A stretch of 27,156 bases of DNA from an uncultured bacterium (GTDB taxonomy: Bacteria; Bacillota; Clostridia; Lachnospirales; Lachnospiraceae): NCBI GenBank assembly GCA_937893485.1, contig CALBJL010000039.1, forward strand, positions 1 through 27,156. The letters run 5' to 3'. The position numbers were made by a program, and so were the translations under genes. Of the stretch, positions 1-7,376 are shown piece by piece. How positions within the stretch are numbered: the first letter of the stretch is position 1; every line of letters begins with the position of its first letter. The notes below the pieces were generated by a model. That model was not told the DNA's origin. It made no database searches and saw nothing but the letters and a program-made list of their open reading frames with translations.

Positions 1-352
1 ACCTGCGTTCGAGAGCAATGGAGCGACCGGAAAGATCGTTGTAGCAGGTTCTTCATCTGTAACACCTGTTATGGAGAAGTTACAGGAGGCATATCTGGCA
101 ATCAACAGCGGTGCGCAGATTGAGCTTCAGGAGAGCGATTCTACAACCGGTATGACTCAGGCAATCGACGGAACCTGCGACATCGGAATGGCAAGCCGTG
201 ATTTAAAGGACAGCGAGTTAGAAGCAGGACTGACACCTACAGCAATTGCAATGGATGGTATCTGTGTCATCGTAAACAATGCAAATGATATTACGGATCT
301 GACAATTGATGAAATCGCAGCGATCTTCAAGGGAGAGCGCACAGAATGGTAA
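1..352 (+). CDS. pstS: Phosphate ABC transporter substrate-binding protein PstS, C-terminal part (5' end outside window)
   Basis: This is the 3' end of an open frame that enters the window (codons begin at base 2). It encodes the phosphate-binding protein that delivers phosphate to PstCA at the outer face of the membrane. The visible part carries the family's N-lobe signature: GSSSVTPVMEKL, then SDSTTGMTQAIDGTCDIGMASRDLK, where Ser, Thr and Asp contact phosphate, then AMDGICVIVNN and a final IFKGERTEW. In ordinary PstS proteins this lobe comes straight after the signal peptide and some 150 residues follow the KGxxTxW motif. Here the protein stops at that Trp, and the residues before GSSSVTP are not signal-peptide-like. 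This suggests a permuted lobe order, with the other lobe upstream of the window. The stop overlaps the pstC start by 7 nt, pointing to translational coupling. Confidence 0.9.
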   Translation, partial: PAFESNGATGKIVVAGSSSVTPVMEKLQEAYLAINSGAQIELQESDSTTGMTQAIDGTCDIGMASRDLKDSELEAGLTPTAIAMDGICVIVNNANDITDLTIDEIAAIFKGERTEW

Positions 353-1203
353 AAGAAAAAATCATGAAGGCAGTATTCTTCGCCACCGCATGTATCAGCA
401 TACTTGCGGTGGGGTTGATCTGCATTTTCCTGTTTGCAAACGGCATGCCGGGTATCCGGGAAATCGGATTATTCAAGTTCCTCTTTGGAACTGTCTGGCG
501 GCCGGGAAATGGTGATTATGGCATTCTGCCGATGATACTTGGCAGCTTGTACGTCACAGCCGGAGCAATCATTATCGGTGTGCCGATTGGTATACTGACA
601 GCGGCGTTTCTCGCACAGTTTTGTCCGGCGAAATGGTATCCGGTGATCAAGGCAGGTGTGGAGTTGATGGCGGGTATTCCCTCAGTTGTATATGGCTTTT
701 TTGGATTGGTCGTAATCGTACCTTTTGTGCGGAATGTGATCGGTGGCAAGGGTTACAGTATTTTGACGGCGAGTATTTTACTTGGAATTATGATCCTCCC
801 TACGATTGTAAATGTCTCAGAATCTGCGATCCGCGCTGTACCGAAAAACTATTACGAGGGATCGCTGGCACTTGGGGCAACCCATGAGCGCAGTGTGTAC
901 CGCATGGTACTTCCAGCTGCCAAATCCGGTATCTTCGCAGGTGTGATCCTCGGAATCGGCCGTGCGATCGGTGAGACAATGGCGGTGATCATGGTAGCTG
1001 GAAATCAGCCCGCGATGCGTGCACCGAACGAATTGCTCAAGGGTGTATGTACATTGACAGCAAATATCGTTATAGAGATGGGATATGCACAGGATTTGCA
1101 CCGGAAAGCACTGATCGCTACAGGTGTCGTGCTCTTTGTGTTTATTCTTATTATCAATATCAGTTTTAGTCTGGTGAAACGAAAGGTGGTACGTGAGTCA
1201 TGA
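346..1203 (+). CDS. pstC: Phosphate ABC transporter permease PstC
   Basis: A 285-residue integral membrane protein, one of the two permease subunits of the high-affinity phosphate importer PstSCAB. It begins with a hydrophobic segment (FFATACISILAVGLICIFLF). The central region has the binding-protein-dependent transport fold, with GIPSVVYGFFGLVVI and the EAA-type coupling loop around residues 165-190 (YYEGSLALGATHERSVYRMVLPAA). The PstC hallmark IGRAIGETMAVIMVAGNQP follows. Length is normal for the family. The start at 346 overlaps the pstS stop by 7 nt and has an AAGGGAG site about 11 nt upstream; the in-frame ATG at 364 is an alternative. The 3' end overlaps pstA by ATGA. Confidence 0.96.
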   Translation: MVKEKIMKAVFFATACISILAVGLICIFLFANGMPGIREIGLFKFLFGTVWRPGNGDYGILPMILGSLYVTAGAIIIGVPIGILTAAFLAQFCPAKWYPVIKAGVELMAGIPSVVYGFFGLVVIVPFVRNVIGGKGYSILTASILLGIMILPTIVNVSESAIRAVPKNYYEGSLALGATHERSVYRMVLPAAKSGIFAGVILGIGRAIGETMAVIMVAGNQPAMRAPNELLKGVCTLTANIVIEMGYAQDLHRKALIATGVVLFVFILIINISFSLVKRKVVRES

Positions 1204-2060
1204 CAGTGGTTGCCAATGATGAAAAATCTTATGAAAAAATCATTGCAAAAAACAGAATCACAGCAAATATTCTGCGTGCAGTTACGATTGCGGCAGCACT
1301 GCTTACGATACTCGTACTTGGATTTCTGATCGTATATATACTGGTGAAGGGTGTCCCGCATCTGACACCGGAGCTGTTTGCGTGGGAGTATGATTCGGAA
1401 AACGTATCGATGATGCCCGCGTTGATCAATACGATTGAGATCGCAGTTCTCACATTATTGCTGGCGATCCCCTGCGGCATCGGGGCAGCGATTTATCTCG
1501 TGGAATATGCAAATGCAAAAAACCGGATGATTCCGTTTATCCGCATGACGGCAGAGACACTGACAGGTATTCCGTCGATCGTGTATGGATTATTCGGTAT
1601 GCTGTTTTTCAACCGCTTTTTTGGTATGTCGATCATGTCCGGTGCGCTCACGCTGGCGATCATGGTATTGCCGGTCATTATGAGAACAACGGAGGAGGCG
1701 CTCATCGCGGTGCCGAAGAAATACCGTGAAGGTAGCTTCGGTCTGGGTGCCGGAAAGCTGCGCACGATCTTTCGCATTGTGCTTCCGGCTGCACTGCCCG
1801 GCATTTTTTCGGGTATTGTGCTCTCGGTCGGACGTATCGTCGGAGAGACTGCAGCGCTGATCTATACAGCGGGTACATTTACAAAGGTAGCAACTTCACT
1901 GGGGGCTTCCGGACGTACACTGGCGGTACATATGTATCTGCTCTCCAAAGAGGGACTCAATACCGATCAGGCGTATGCGACGGCGGTTGTACTGCTTGTG
2001 CTCGTGATTGCGATCAATTTTGTAGCTGGCAGGATCGTGAGGGGCAGACAACAGGATTAA
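1200..2060 (+). CDS. pstA: Phosphate ABC transporter permease PstA
   Basis: A 286-residue membrane subunit that pairs with PstC to form the phosphate channel. Visible marks are a first membrane segment (ILRAVTIAAALLTILVLGFLIVYILV), the conserved LTGIPSIVYGLFGMLFF, the coupling loop KKYREGSFGLGAGKLRTIFRIVLPAA that docks onto PstB, and the PstA hallmark GRIVGETAALIYTAG. Length matches the family. Its ATG overlaps the pstC stop in an ATGA. The partner ATPase gene pstB is not next but lies about 1.1 kb downstream, beyond a patatin-like gene, which is unlike the usual pstSCAB order. No terminator is evident directly after this gene. Confidence 0.96.
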   Translation: MTVVANDEKSYEKIIAKNRITANILRAVTIAAALLTILVLGFLIVYILVKGVPHLTPELFAWEYDSENVSMMPALINTIEIAVLTLLLAIPCGIGAAIYLVEYANAKNRMIPFIRMTAETLTGIPSIVYGLFGMLFFNRFFGMSIMSGALTLAIMVLPVIMRTTEEALIAVPKKYREGSFGLGAGKLRTIFRIVLPAALPGIFSGIVLSVGRIVGETAALIYTAGTFTKVATSLGASGRTLAVHMYLLSKEGLNTDQAYATAVVLLVLVIAINFVAGRIVRGRQQD

Positions 2061-2078
2061 AAGATTTGTTTGTTGGGA

Positions 2079-2107
2079 TTGTACATGCTGCGTGCTTGAG
2101 CTATACT
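2079..2107 (+). promoter_or_regulatory. Candidate sigma-A promoter for the patatin-like gene
   Basis: TTGTAC (2079-2084) and TATACT (2102-2107) are separated by 17 bp in the 90-nt gap between pstA and the patatin-like gene. The -10 is good and the -35 is poor, so this is a tentative call. No TTTACA repeats are seen here, unlike the two Pho-box promoters further on. Confidence 0.35.
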
Positions 2108-2150
2108 AATAAGAAAAGACTTTATAGATAAAAATCAGGCAGGTGGTACA

Positions 2151-3002
2151 ATGAAGACAGGTTTAGTGTTAGAAGGCGGTGCGATGCGGGGAATGTATAC
2201 CGCAGGCGTGCTGGATGTATTTATGGAACATGGGCTTCTGTTCGATGGCATCATTGGTGTCTCGGCAGGAGCCTTGTTTGGTGTGAATTATCTGAGCGGA
2301 CAAAAGGGGCGTGTGATCCGCTATAACAAACGCTACAATGCAGATAAAAATTATCTTGGACTCCGTCCGCTACTTCGCACGGGCAATATCGTGGATACGG
2401 AGTATGCGTACCACAGGGTACCGTGTGAGCTGGATGTATTTGACGACGCTGCCTACCGTGCGAGCGGCGTGCCGTTTTATGCGGTCGTTACAAACATGGA
2501 GACGGCGCTGCCGGAGTACATACAGATCAAAAGTGTGTTTGAGCAGATGGATGTGCTGCGCGCGTCCGGCTCAATGCCGTTTGTCTCCCGACCGGTAGAG
2601 ATTGACGGAAAAAAATACCTCGACGGGGCGGTCACAGACAGTATTCCGTTTGAGCATTTTATGGAAATGGGCTATGACCGGCTCATCGTCGTGCTGACAA
2701 AACCGGCGGGCTATGTCAAGAAGCCGATTCCGGCGATTCTGCCGCGGCTGTATTATGCCAAGGAGTATCCGAAGTTTGCCAGCCGCGTCTGGCAGCGTCA
2801 TGTGATGTATAATCAGACGATGCAGCGGCTGGAATATCTCGAAAAGCAGGGACATCTGATCGTGCTGAGGCCGTCACAGACCATCCCGATCAGCCGTACC
2901 GAAAAGAACCCGGACAAGCTGCAGGCGCTCTACGATGTCGGCGTGCGTGATGCGCGTGGATGCATGGAGCAGGTACGGGAGTTTTTAGGGAAAAAGAGGT
3001 AA
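2151..3002 (+). CDS. Patatin-like phospholipase family protein
   Basis: A 283-residue protein of the bacterial patatin family (serine acyl hydrolases acting on lipids or acyl esters). The oxyanion-hole glycines (LVLEGGAMRGMYTAGVLD, residues 6-22), the nucleophile elbow GVSAG with Ser38, and the dyad aspartate in the DGA motif (Asp158-Gly159) are all present, so it should be catalytically competent. There is no signal peptide or membrane segment, so it is probably cytoplasmic. The ATG at 2151 follows AGGTGG/GGCAGG. The gene lies between pstA and pstB and is closed by its own terminator. A link to phosphate supply, such as lipid turnover, is only inferred from this position. The natural substrate cannot be told from sequence. 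Confidence 0.9.
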   Translation: MKTGLVLEGGAMRGMYTAGVLDVFMEHGLLFDGIIGVSAGALFGVNYLSGQKGRVIRYNKRYNADKNYLGLRPLLRTGNIVDTEYAYHRVPCELDVFDDAAYRASGVPFYAVVTNMETALPEYIQIKSVFEQMDVLRASGSMPFVSRPVEIDGKKYLDGAVTDSIPFEHFMEMGYDRLIVVLTKPAGYVKKPIPAILPRLYYAKEYPKFASRVWQRHVMYNQTMQRLEYLEKQGHLIVLRPSQTIPISRTEKNPDKLQALYDVGVRDARGCMEQVREFLGKKR

Positions 3003-3026
3003 AAGGCATAAAAGCATACAGAATAC

Positions 3027-3066
3027 AAAAAACGTCTGTTTTTCACTGAAAAACGGGCGTTTTTTT
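3027..3066 (+). terminator. Rho-independent terminator after the patatin-like gene
   Basis: A 12-bp hairpin pairs 3032-3043 with 3049-3060 (including G-U pairs) around a 5-nt loop, preceded by an A run and followed by seven T residues from 3060. It separates the pstSCA/patatin transcript from pstB. The T tract also contributes to the first hexamer of the Pho-box array. Confidence 0.8.
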
Positions 3067-3129
3067 ACGCTCATTTTACATACATTTTACGAGTACATGA
3101 TAACGGATTTTACATAGCACAGATATAAT
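3064..3129 (+). promoter_or_regulatory. Tandem Pho boxes and promoter upstream of pstB
   Basis: TTTACG (3064), TTTACA (3075) and TTTACG (3086) begin exactly 11 bp apart, and another TTTACA begins at 3109. A perfect -10 TATAAT lies at 3124-3129, nine bp after the last hexamer. Direct TTWACA-like repeats with 11-bp phasing just upstream of a -10 are the known PhoP operator layout in Firmicutes. No TTGACA-like -35 is placed correctly, fitting activator dependence. PhoP binding itself is inferred. Confidence 0.7.
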
Positions 3130-3160
3130 GGGTAACATGAAAAGAAAAAGGAGCACAGAC

Positions 3161-3913
3161 ATGGCAGATAAATTTAGTGTCGAGCATTTGGATCTGTATT
3201 ATGGTGATTTTCATGCATTAAAAGACATAAACATGACATTACCGGAACATGAAGTGACTGCTTTCATCGGGCCGAGCGGATGTGGAAAATCGACATTTTT
3301 AAAGACGTTAAACAGGATGAATGATCTGGTAGAAAACTGCAGGATCACAGGAAAAATATTGTTAAATGATACGGATATCTATCAGCAGATGAATGTGAAT
3401 CTGCTGCGCAGGAGAGTGGGTATGGTATTCCAGAGCCCGAATCCGTTCCCGATGAGCATTTATGACAATATCGCATACGGACCGCGTACACACGGTATTA
3501 AAAATAAAACACAGCTTGATGAGATCGTGGAGCGCTCACTCAGTCAGGCGGCAATCTGGGATGAACTCAAAGACCGGTTGAAAAAATCGGCACTTGGGCT
3601 ATCTGGAGGACAGCAGCAGAGACTTTGCATTGCGCGTGCGCTGGCAGTTAATCCGGAGGTAATCCTCATGGACGAGCCGACCTCTGCGCTCGACCCGATC
3701 TCGACCTCTAAGATTGAGGATCTGGTAATGGAATTAAAGAAAGATTATACGATCATTATAGTTACACACAACATGCAGCAGGCGACGCGAGTCTCTGACC
3801 GTACGGCGTTTTTTCTGCTCGGTGAGGTGGTAGAGTATGACCGCACCGAGACATTATTCTCAATGCCGAAGGATAAGCGCACGGAGGATTATATTACCGG
3901 TCGGTTCGGTTAA
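3161..3913 (+). CDS. pstB: Phosphate ABC transporter ATP-binding protein PstB
   Basis: A 250-residue ATPase that powers PstCA. Walker A is GPSGCGKST (residues 37-45), followed by the Q-loop region MVFQSPNPFPMSIYDNI, the ABC signature LSGGQQQRLCIARAL, Walker B VILMDEPTSALD and the switch His in VTHNMQQ. All are intact and PstB-specific. I choose the ATG at 3161 because AAGGAG (3148-3153) is placed seven nt before it. The longer frame from the ATG at 3128 would overlap the -10 hexamer and so cannot be translated from that promoter. The gene has its own Pho-box promoter and is followed 49 nt later by phoU. Confidence 0.96.
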   Translation: MADKFSVEHLDLYYGDFHALKDINMTLPEHEVTAFIGPSGCGKSTFLKTLNRMNDLVENCRITGKILLNDTDIYQQMNVNLLRRRVGMVFQSPNPFPMSIYDNIAYGPRTHGIKNKTQLDEIVERSLSQAAIWDELKDRLKKSALGLSGGQQQRLCIARALAVNPEVILMDEPTSALDPISTSKIEDLVMELKKDYTIIIVTHNMQQATRVSDRTAFFLLGEVVEYDRTETLFSMPKDKRTEDYITGRFG

Positions 3914-3962
3914 GATAGACCGGGAATGACGGGTGCAAGCGTATATAAGGAGATGATAGATA

Positions 3963-4607
3963 ATGCCTAGAAAAAATTTTACAAAACAGTTAGAACAACT
4001 GAATGATCAGATGATTACGATGGGCTGTATGATTGAAAATACGATCAGTATGGCGATCAAGGCACTTGCCGAGCAGAATGTAGAATTGGCGGAGGAAGTT
4101 ATTGCCTCCGATTATGAGATTGATACACAGGAGCGGAATATTGAGCAGATGTGCTATAAGCTGCTGCTCATGCAGCAGCCGATGGCGAGCGATCTGCGTA
4201 TCGTGTCCGCGACAATGAAAATGATCACGGATATGGAGCGGATCGGGGATCACGGAGAGGACATTTCGGAGCTTACGATCCGAATGGCAGGAAAACCTTA
4301 TCTGCAGGAGATTACCGACATCGAGCAGATGGCAACCGAGGCGACCAGGATGGTGACAAACAGTGTGGATGCCTATGTCAACCGTGATATCACACTCGCG
4401 CGTGAAGTCATTGCGGCGGATGATATCGTGGATGAGTTGTTTGACCGGGTGAAATTAAACATTATTGAGGAACTGCGTACCGGAACAAGTGACGGGGAGC
4501 AGGCGACGGATCTGCTTATGGTTGCAAAATATTTCGAGCGGATTGGTGACCATGCGACGAATATCGCAGGCTGGGTGATCTTTTCACTGACCGGGGAGCA
4601 TGAATAA
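3963..4607 (+). CDS. phoU: Phosphate transport system regulator PhoU
   Basis: A 214-residue helical protein with two PhoU three-helix repeats. Each carries the metal-binding signature: MERIGDHGEDI in the first repeat and FERIGDHATNIAGW in the second. PhoU acts at the inner membrane with PstSCAB and the PhoR kinase to shut off Pho signalling when phosphate is plentiful and to limit uptake. Length and motif spacing are normal. Its ATG follows AAGGAGATGA. It lies directly after pstB, as in most Pho operons, and precedes a tiny membrane-protein gene by 25 nt. Confidence 0.95.
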   Translation: MPRKNFTKQLEQLNDQMITMGCMIENTISMAIKALAEQNVELAEEVIASDYEIDTQERNIEQMCYKLLLMQQPMASDLRIVSATMKMITDMERIGDHGEDISELTIRMAGKPYLQEITDIEQMATEATRMVTNSVDAYVNRDITLAREVIAADDIVDELFDRVKLNIIEELRTGTSDGEQATDLLMVAKYFERIGDHATNIAGWVIFSLTGEHE

Positions 4608-4632
4608 AAACAGTGTAAAAGGAGGAAGCATT

Positions 4633-4740
4633 ATGATAAGCATTCAAAGTGTAGTCCTATTTGCAAAAATTTTATTGCTGGCAGCAGCCTGTGTAGGAAT
4701 TGTATGGTTCGGTTACTGGTATCGGGAGCATGTATCATAA
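4633..4740 (+). CDS. Putative 35-residue single-pass membrane microprotein in the Pho operon
   Basis: The open frame runs ATG to TAA for 35 codons, starting MISIQSVVLFAKILLL. A hydrophobic stretch spans residues 7-26, followed by an aromatic patch (WFGYWY) and a short polar tail REHVS, so a single membrane helix is likely. It is preceded by an almost perfect ribosome binding site, AAAAGGAGG, ending 7 nt before the ATG and better than those of most neighbours. It sits 25 nt after phoU and just before the second Pho-box array. I do not recognise a family. It could be a small regulator or subunit of the Pst/PhoU machinery, but that is inference from position. Confidence 0.6.
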   Translation: MISIQSVVLFAKILLLAAACVGIVWFGYWYREHVS

Positions 4741-4786
4741 CTGTGAAGGCAGACAGCTAGTCTCGTATTTTTTAAACGAATAAAAA

Positions 4787-4838
4787 TTTACATAGATTTT
4801 ACATAAATTATTCTTGCATTTTACATAAGTGATTTACG
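4787..4838 (+). promoter_or_regulatory. Second Pho-box array, upstream of the Na/Pi cotransporter
   Basis: TTTACA begins at 4787, 4798 and 4820 (spacings 11 and 22 bp), with TTTACG at 4833. The phase matches the pstB array. The -10 is not clear-cut; TAAATC (4853) and CATAAG (4858) are the nearest candidates. A weak AGAC/GTCT hairpin followed by six T residues at 4751-4773 may end the preceding pstB-phoU transcript. Control by the PhoP encoded downstream is inferred. Confidence 0.6.
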
Positions 4839-4884
4839 ATGAAACAGAATTGTAAATCATAAGAGAAAAGCAAGGAGTAAAATT

Positions 4885-6672
4885 ATGAATATTTTCGGGT
4901 TTCTCACCATGCTTGGTGGGCTGGCATTGTTTTTGTATGGAATGAACACAATGGGAGACGGTCTGGCAAGAATGGCGGGCAGCCGTCTGGAACAGATTCT
5001 GGAGAAACTGACCAGTACGCCGATCCGTGCGGTGCTGCTCGGCGCTGCGGTGACAGGCGTGATCCAGAGTTCTTCTGCGACGACAGTCATGGTGGTCGGC
5101 TTTGTCAATTCCGGAATTATGAAGCTGTCGCAGGCAGTTGGCATCATCATGGGAGCCAATATCGGTACGACAGTGACTTCATGGATTCTCAGTCTCTCCG
5201 GTATAGAGGGTGACAGTCTGTGGGTTCAGATGCTGAAACCCAGTTCATTTTCACCGATACTGGCGCTCGTCGGTGTTGTATTTCTGTTGTTTTTAAAGGA
5301 TGAAAAGAAAAAGGATATCGGAACAGTAATGCTCGGCTTTGCGGTGCTCATGTTCGGTATGGAAACGATGAGTGGTGCGGTGAAACCGCTGGCAGATGTG
5401 CCGGAGTTTACGCACCTGTTTGTCGCGTTTAAAAATCCGGTTCTCGGGATGCTTGTCGGTGCAGTACTCACTGCCATTATTCAGAGTTCTTCCGCGTCCG
5501 TAGGTATTCTGCAGGCGATGTGTGCGACCGGGGCGGTCAGCTTTGGTGCGGCGATCCCGATTATCATGGGACAGAATATCGGCACGTGTGTGACTGCGCT
5601 CATATCATCAATCGGAGCCAGCAGAAATGCCAAGCGCGCGGCACTCGTGCATCTGTATTTCAATCTGATCGGCACGACGATCTTTATGGTCGTTTTCTAT
5701 ACGCTGAATGCGTTTTTAAATTTTGCATTTCTGGATTCGGCAGCAAATGTAGCAGGAATTGCGATTGTGCATACAACCTTTAACGTTGCGGCTACGGTTG
5801 TGCTGCTTCCCTTTTCTAAGGGACTGGAGCGTCTGGCAGTGCTCACGATTCCGGATAAACATACGGATGCCGATGAGCCGGATCAGAAACCGCAGACAGC
5901 GGATGTGGACGAGGGTATGAAGCTGTTGGATGAGCGATTCTTGGATCACCCTGCTTTTGCGGTTGCACAGGCAAAGACAGCAGCAGTTGATATGGCAAAA
6001 CTCGTAAATGAAGCATTAACACTTGCTATTCCGCTGTATCAGGATTATGATAAGAAAAAGGTGCAGACGATCTGTGACATTGAGAAGCGTGTCGATCAGT
6101 ATGAGGATGTGCTTGGCACTTATCTTGTGCGGCTGTGTGCCAAGCCGTTAGCGGAGCATGACAATCATGTGCTGACAACGCTGCTGCACAACATCAGTGA
6201 TCTGGAGCGCATGGCAGACCATGCGGTGAATCTGGCTCAGAACGCACAGCGCATGAAAAATGAAAAGGCGGATTTCTCGAAAAAAGCACAGGCAGAGCTG
6301 CAGCTGTTTTCTTCTGCGATGCATGAGATTCTGTCGCTGACCTTTATGGTATTTGAAAATGAGGACGCAGAGCAGGCGGCAAAGATCGAACCGCTTGAGG
6401 AAGTCATTGATGATCTGAAAGAGGAGATCCGCACGCGGCATATCAGACGTCTTGCAAAAGGAAAATGTACGATTGAGCTGGGCTTTGCGCTGACCGATAT
6501 CGTGACGAATTACGAGCGCATAGCAGACCATTGTTCCAATATTGCGGTTGCAGTCATTCAGATGGACGAAAAGGAACATGATGTGCATAAATATCTCGGA
6601 CAGGTCAAGACGCAGGATCCGCAGTTTGCGCAGATGTATCGCATGTATAAGGAGAAGTATTTATTAAATTAA
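4885..6672 (+). CDS. Na/Pi cotransporter family protein with C-terminal PhoU-like domain
   Basis: A 595-residue protein. The first half is a PNaS/NptA-type sodium-phosphate symporter with two inverted repeats, each marked by the QSSS motif (VIQSSSATTVMVVGFVNSG near residue 60 and IIQSSSASVGILQAM near residue 199) and several membrane helices. The second half, from about residue 345, is cytoplasmic and helical, with PhoU-like signatures ISDLERMADHAVNLAQ and NYERIADHCSNIAV. It moves phosphate with Na+ across the membrane, and the PhoU tail probably regulates it. The ATG at 4885 has AAGGAG upstream. It is preceded by Pho boxes and followed after 14 nt by a response regulator, so it probably heads a phosphate-transport and sensing operon. 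Confidence 0.93.
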   Translation: MNIFGFLTMLGGLALFLYGMNTMGDGLARMAGSRLEQILEKLTSTPIRAVLLGAAVTGVIQSSSATTVMVVGFVNSGIMKLSQAVGIIMGANIGTTVTSWILSLSGIEGDSLWVQMLKPSSFSPILALVGVVFLLFLKDEKKKDIGTVMLGFAVLMFGMETMSGAVKPLADVPEFTHLFVAFKNPVLGMLVGAVLTAIIQSSSASVGILQAMCATGAVSFGAAIPIIMGQNIGTCVTALISSIGASRNAKRAALVHLYFNLIGTTIFMVVFYTLNAFLNFAFLDSAANVAGIAIVHTTFNVAATVVLLPFSKGLERLAVLTIPDKHTDADEPDQKPQTADVDEGMKLLDERFLDHPAFAVAQAKTAAVDMAKLVNEALTLAIPLYQDYDKKKVQTICDIEKRVDQYEDVLGTYLVRLCAKPLAEHDNHVLTTLLHNISDLERMADHAVNLAQNAQRMKNEKADFSKKAQAELQLFSSAMHEILSLTFMVFENEDAEQAAKIEPLEEVIDDLKEEIRTRHIRRLAKGKCTIELGFALTDIVTNYERIADHCSNIAVAVIQMDEKEHDVHKYLGQVKTQDPQFAQMYRMYKEKYLLN

Positions 6673-6686
6673 AAAAGGATGATAAC

Positions 6687-7358
6687 ATGGCAACGATTTA
6701 TGTAGTAGAGGATGATCAGAATATTCGGGAGATCGAGAGTTTTGCATTGAAAAATTCCGGTTATGAGGTGGAGGATTTCGCGTGTGCAGCCGACTTTTAC
6801 AAGCGGCTTGAACGCGTGCTGCCGGATCTCGTGTTGCTCGATATCATGCTGCCGGATCGGGATGGACTTGATATCTTAAAGGATCTGCGTGCGCGTGTGG
6901 AGACAAGACGGCTGCCGATCATCATGGTTACGGCAAAGACGACTGAGATCGACAAGGTTAAAGGACTCGATCAGGGTGCGGATGATTATCTCGCCAAGCC
7001 GTTTGGCGTGATGGAGCTGATCTCGCGTGTCAAAGCGTTGCTGCGCCGCACCAGTGGGCTTCAGGAGGATGCCGTATTGCAGTTTCAGGGTCTGCAGATG
7101 GATCTAGAGAAGCACCGCGTGCGTGTGGAGGGTCAGACGGTCGAGCTGACCTTTAAAGAGTTTGAACTGCTGCGTATTTTTATGCAGAATGCGGGGATCG
7201 TATTGCAGCGCGAAACACTGATGAATAAAGTGTGGGGAACCGATTACGAGGGCGAGAGCCGCACGCTCGATATGCATATCAAGACGCTGCGCCAGAAGAT
7301 CGGTGATTATGGAAACCATATCAAGACTGTGCGCAATGTCGGTTACCGGCTGGAGTAA
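6687..7358 (+). CDS. phoP: OmpR/PhoB-family response regulator (PhoP-type)
   Basis: A 223-residue two-domain transcription factor. The receiver domain (1-120) has the acidic pair Glu8-Asp9/Asp10, the phospho-acceptor Asp52 in LVLLDIMLPDRDG, Thr82 in VTAKT and Lys104 in YLAKPFG. The winged-helix domain (about 125-223) shows ELTFKEFELLRIF, the recognition region SRTLDMHIKTLRQKIG and the ending VRNVGYRLE. It should bind the TTTACA-type boxes seen before pstB and the Na/Pi gene. It follows the transporter gene by 14 nt with an AAAAAGGA site and precedes the histidine kinase gene by 18 nt. The PhoP assignment rests on context, because the family alone is broad. Confidence 0.88.
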   Translation: MATIYVVEDDQNIREIESFALKNSGYEVEDFACAADFYKRLERVLPDLVLLDIMLPDRDGLDILKDLRARVETRRLPIIMVTAKTTEIDKVKGLDQGADDYLAKPFGVMELISRVKALLRRTSGLQEDAVLQFQGLQMDLEKHRVRVEGQTVELTFKEFELLRIFMQNAGIVLQRETLMNKVWGTDYEGESRTLDMHIKTLRQKIGDYGNHIKTVRNVGYRLE

Positions 7359-7376
7359 TTGTTTGGGGACACATAC

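Noticed and set aside
3128..3160. Upstream ATG that would extend PstB by 11 residues
   Set aside because: It overlaps the TATAAT -10 hexamer and so would lie at or before the transcript start; the ATG at 3161 has a proper AAGGAG.
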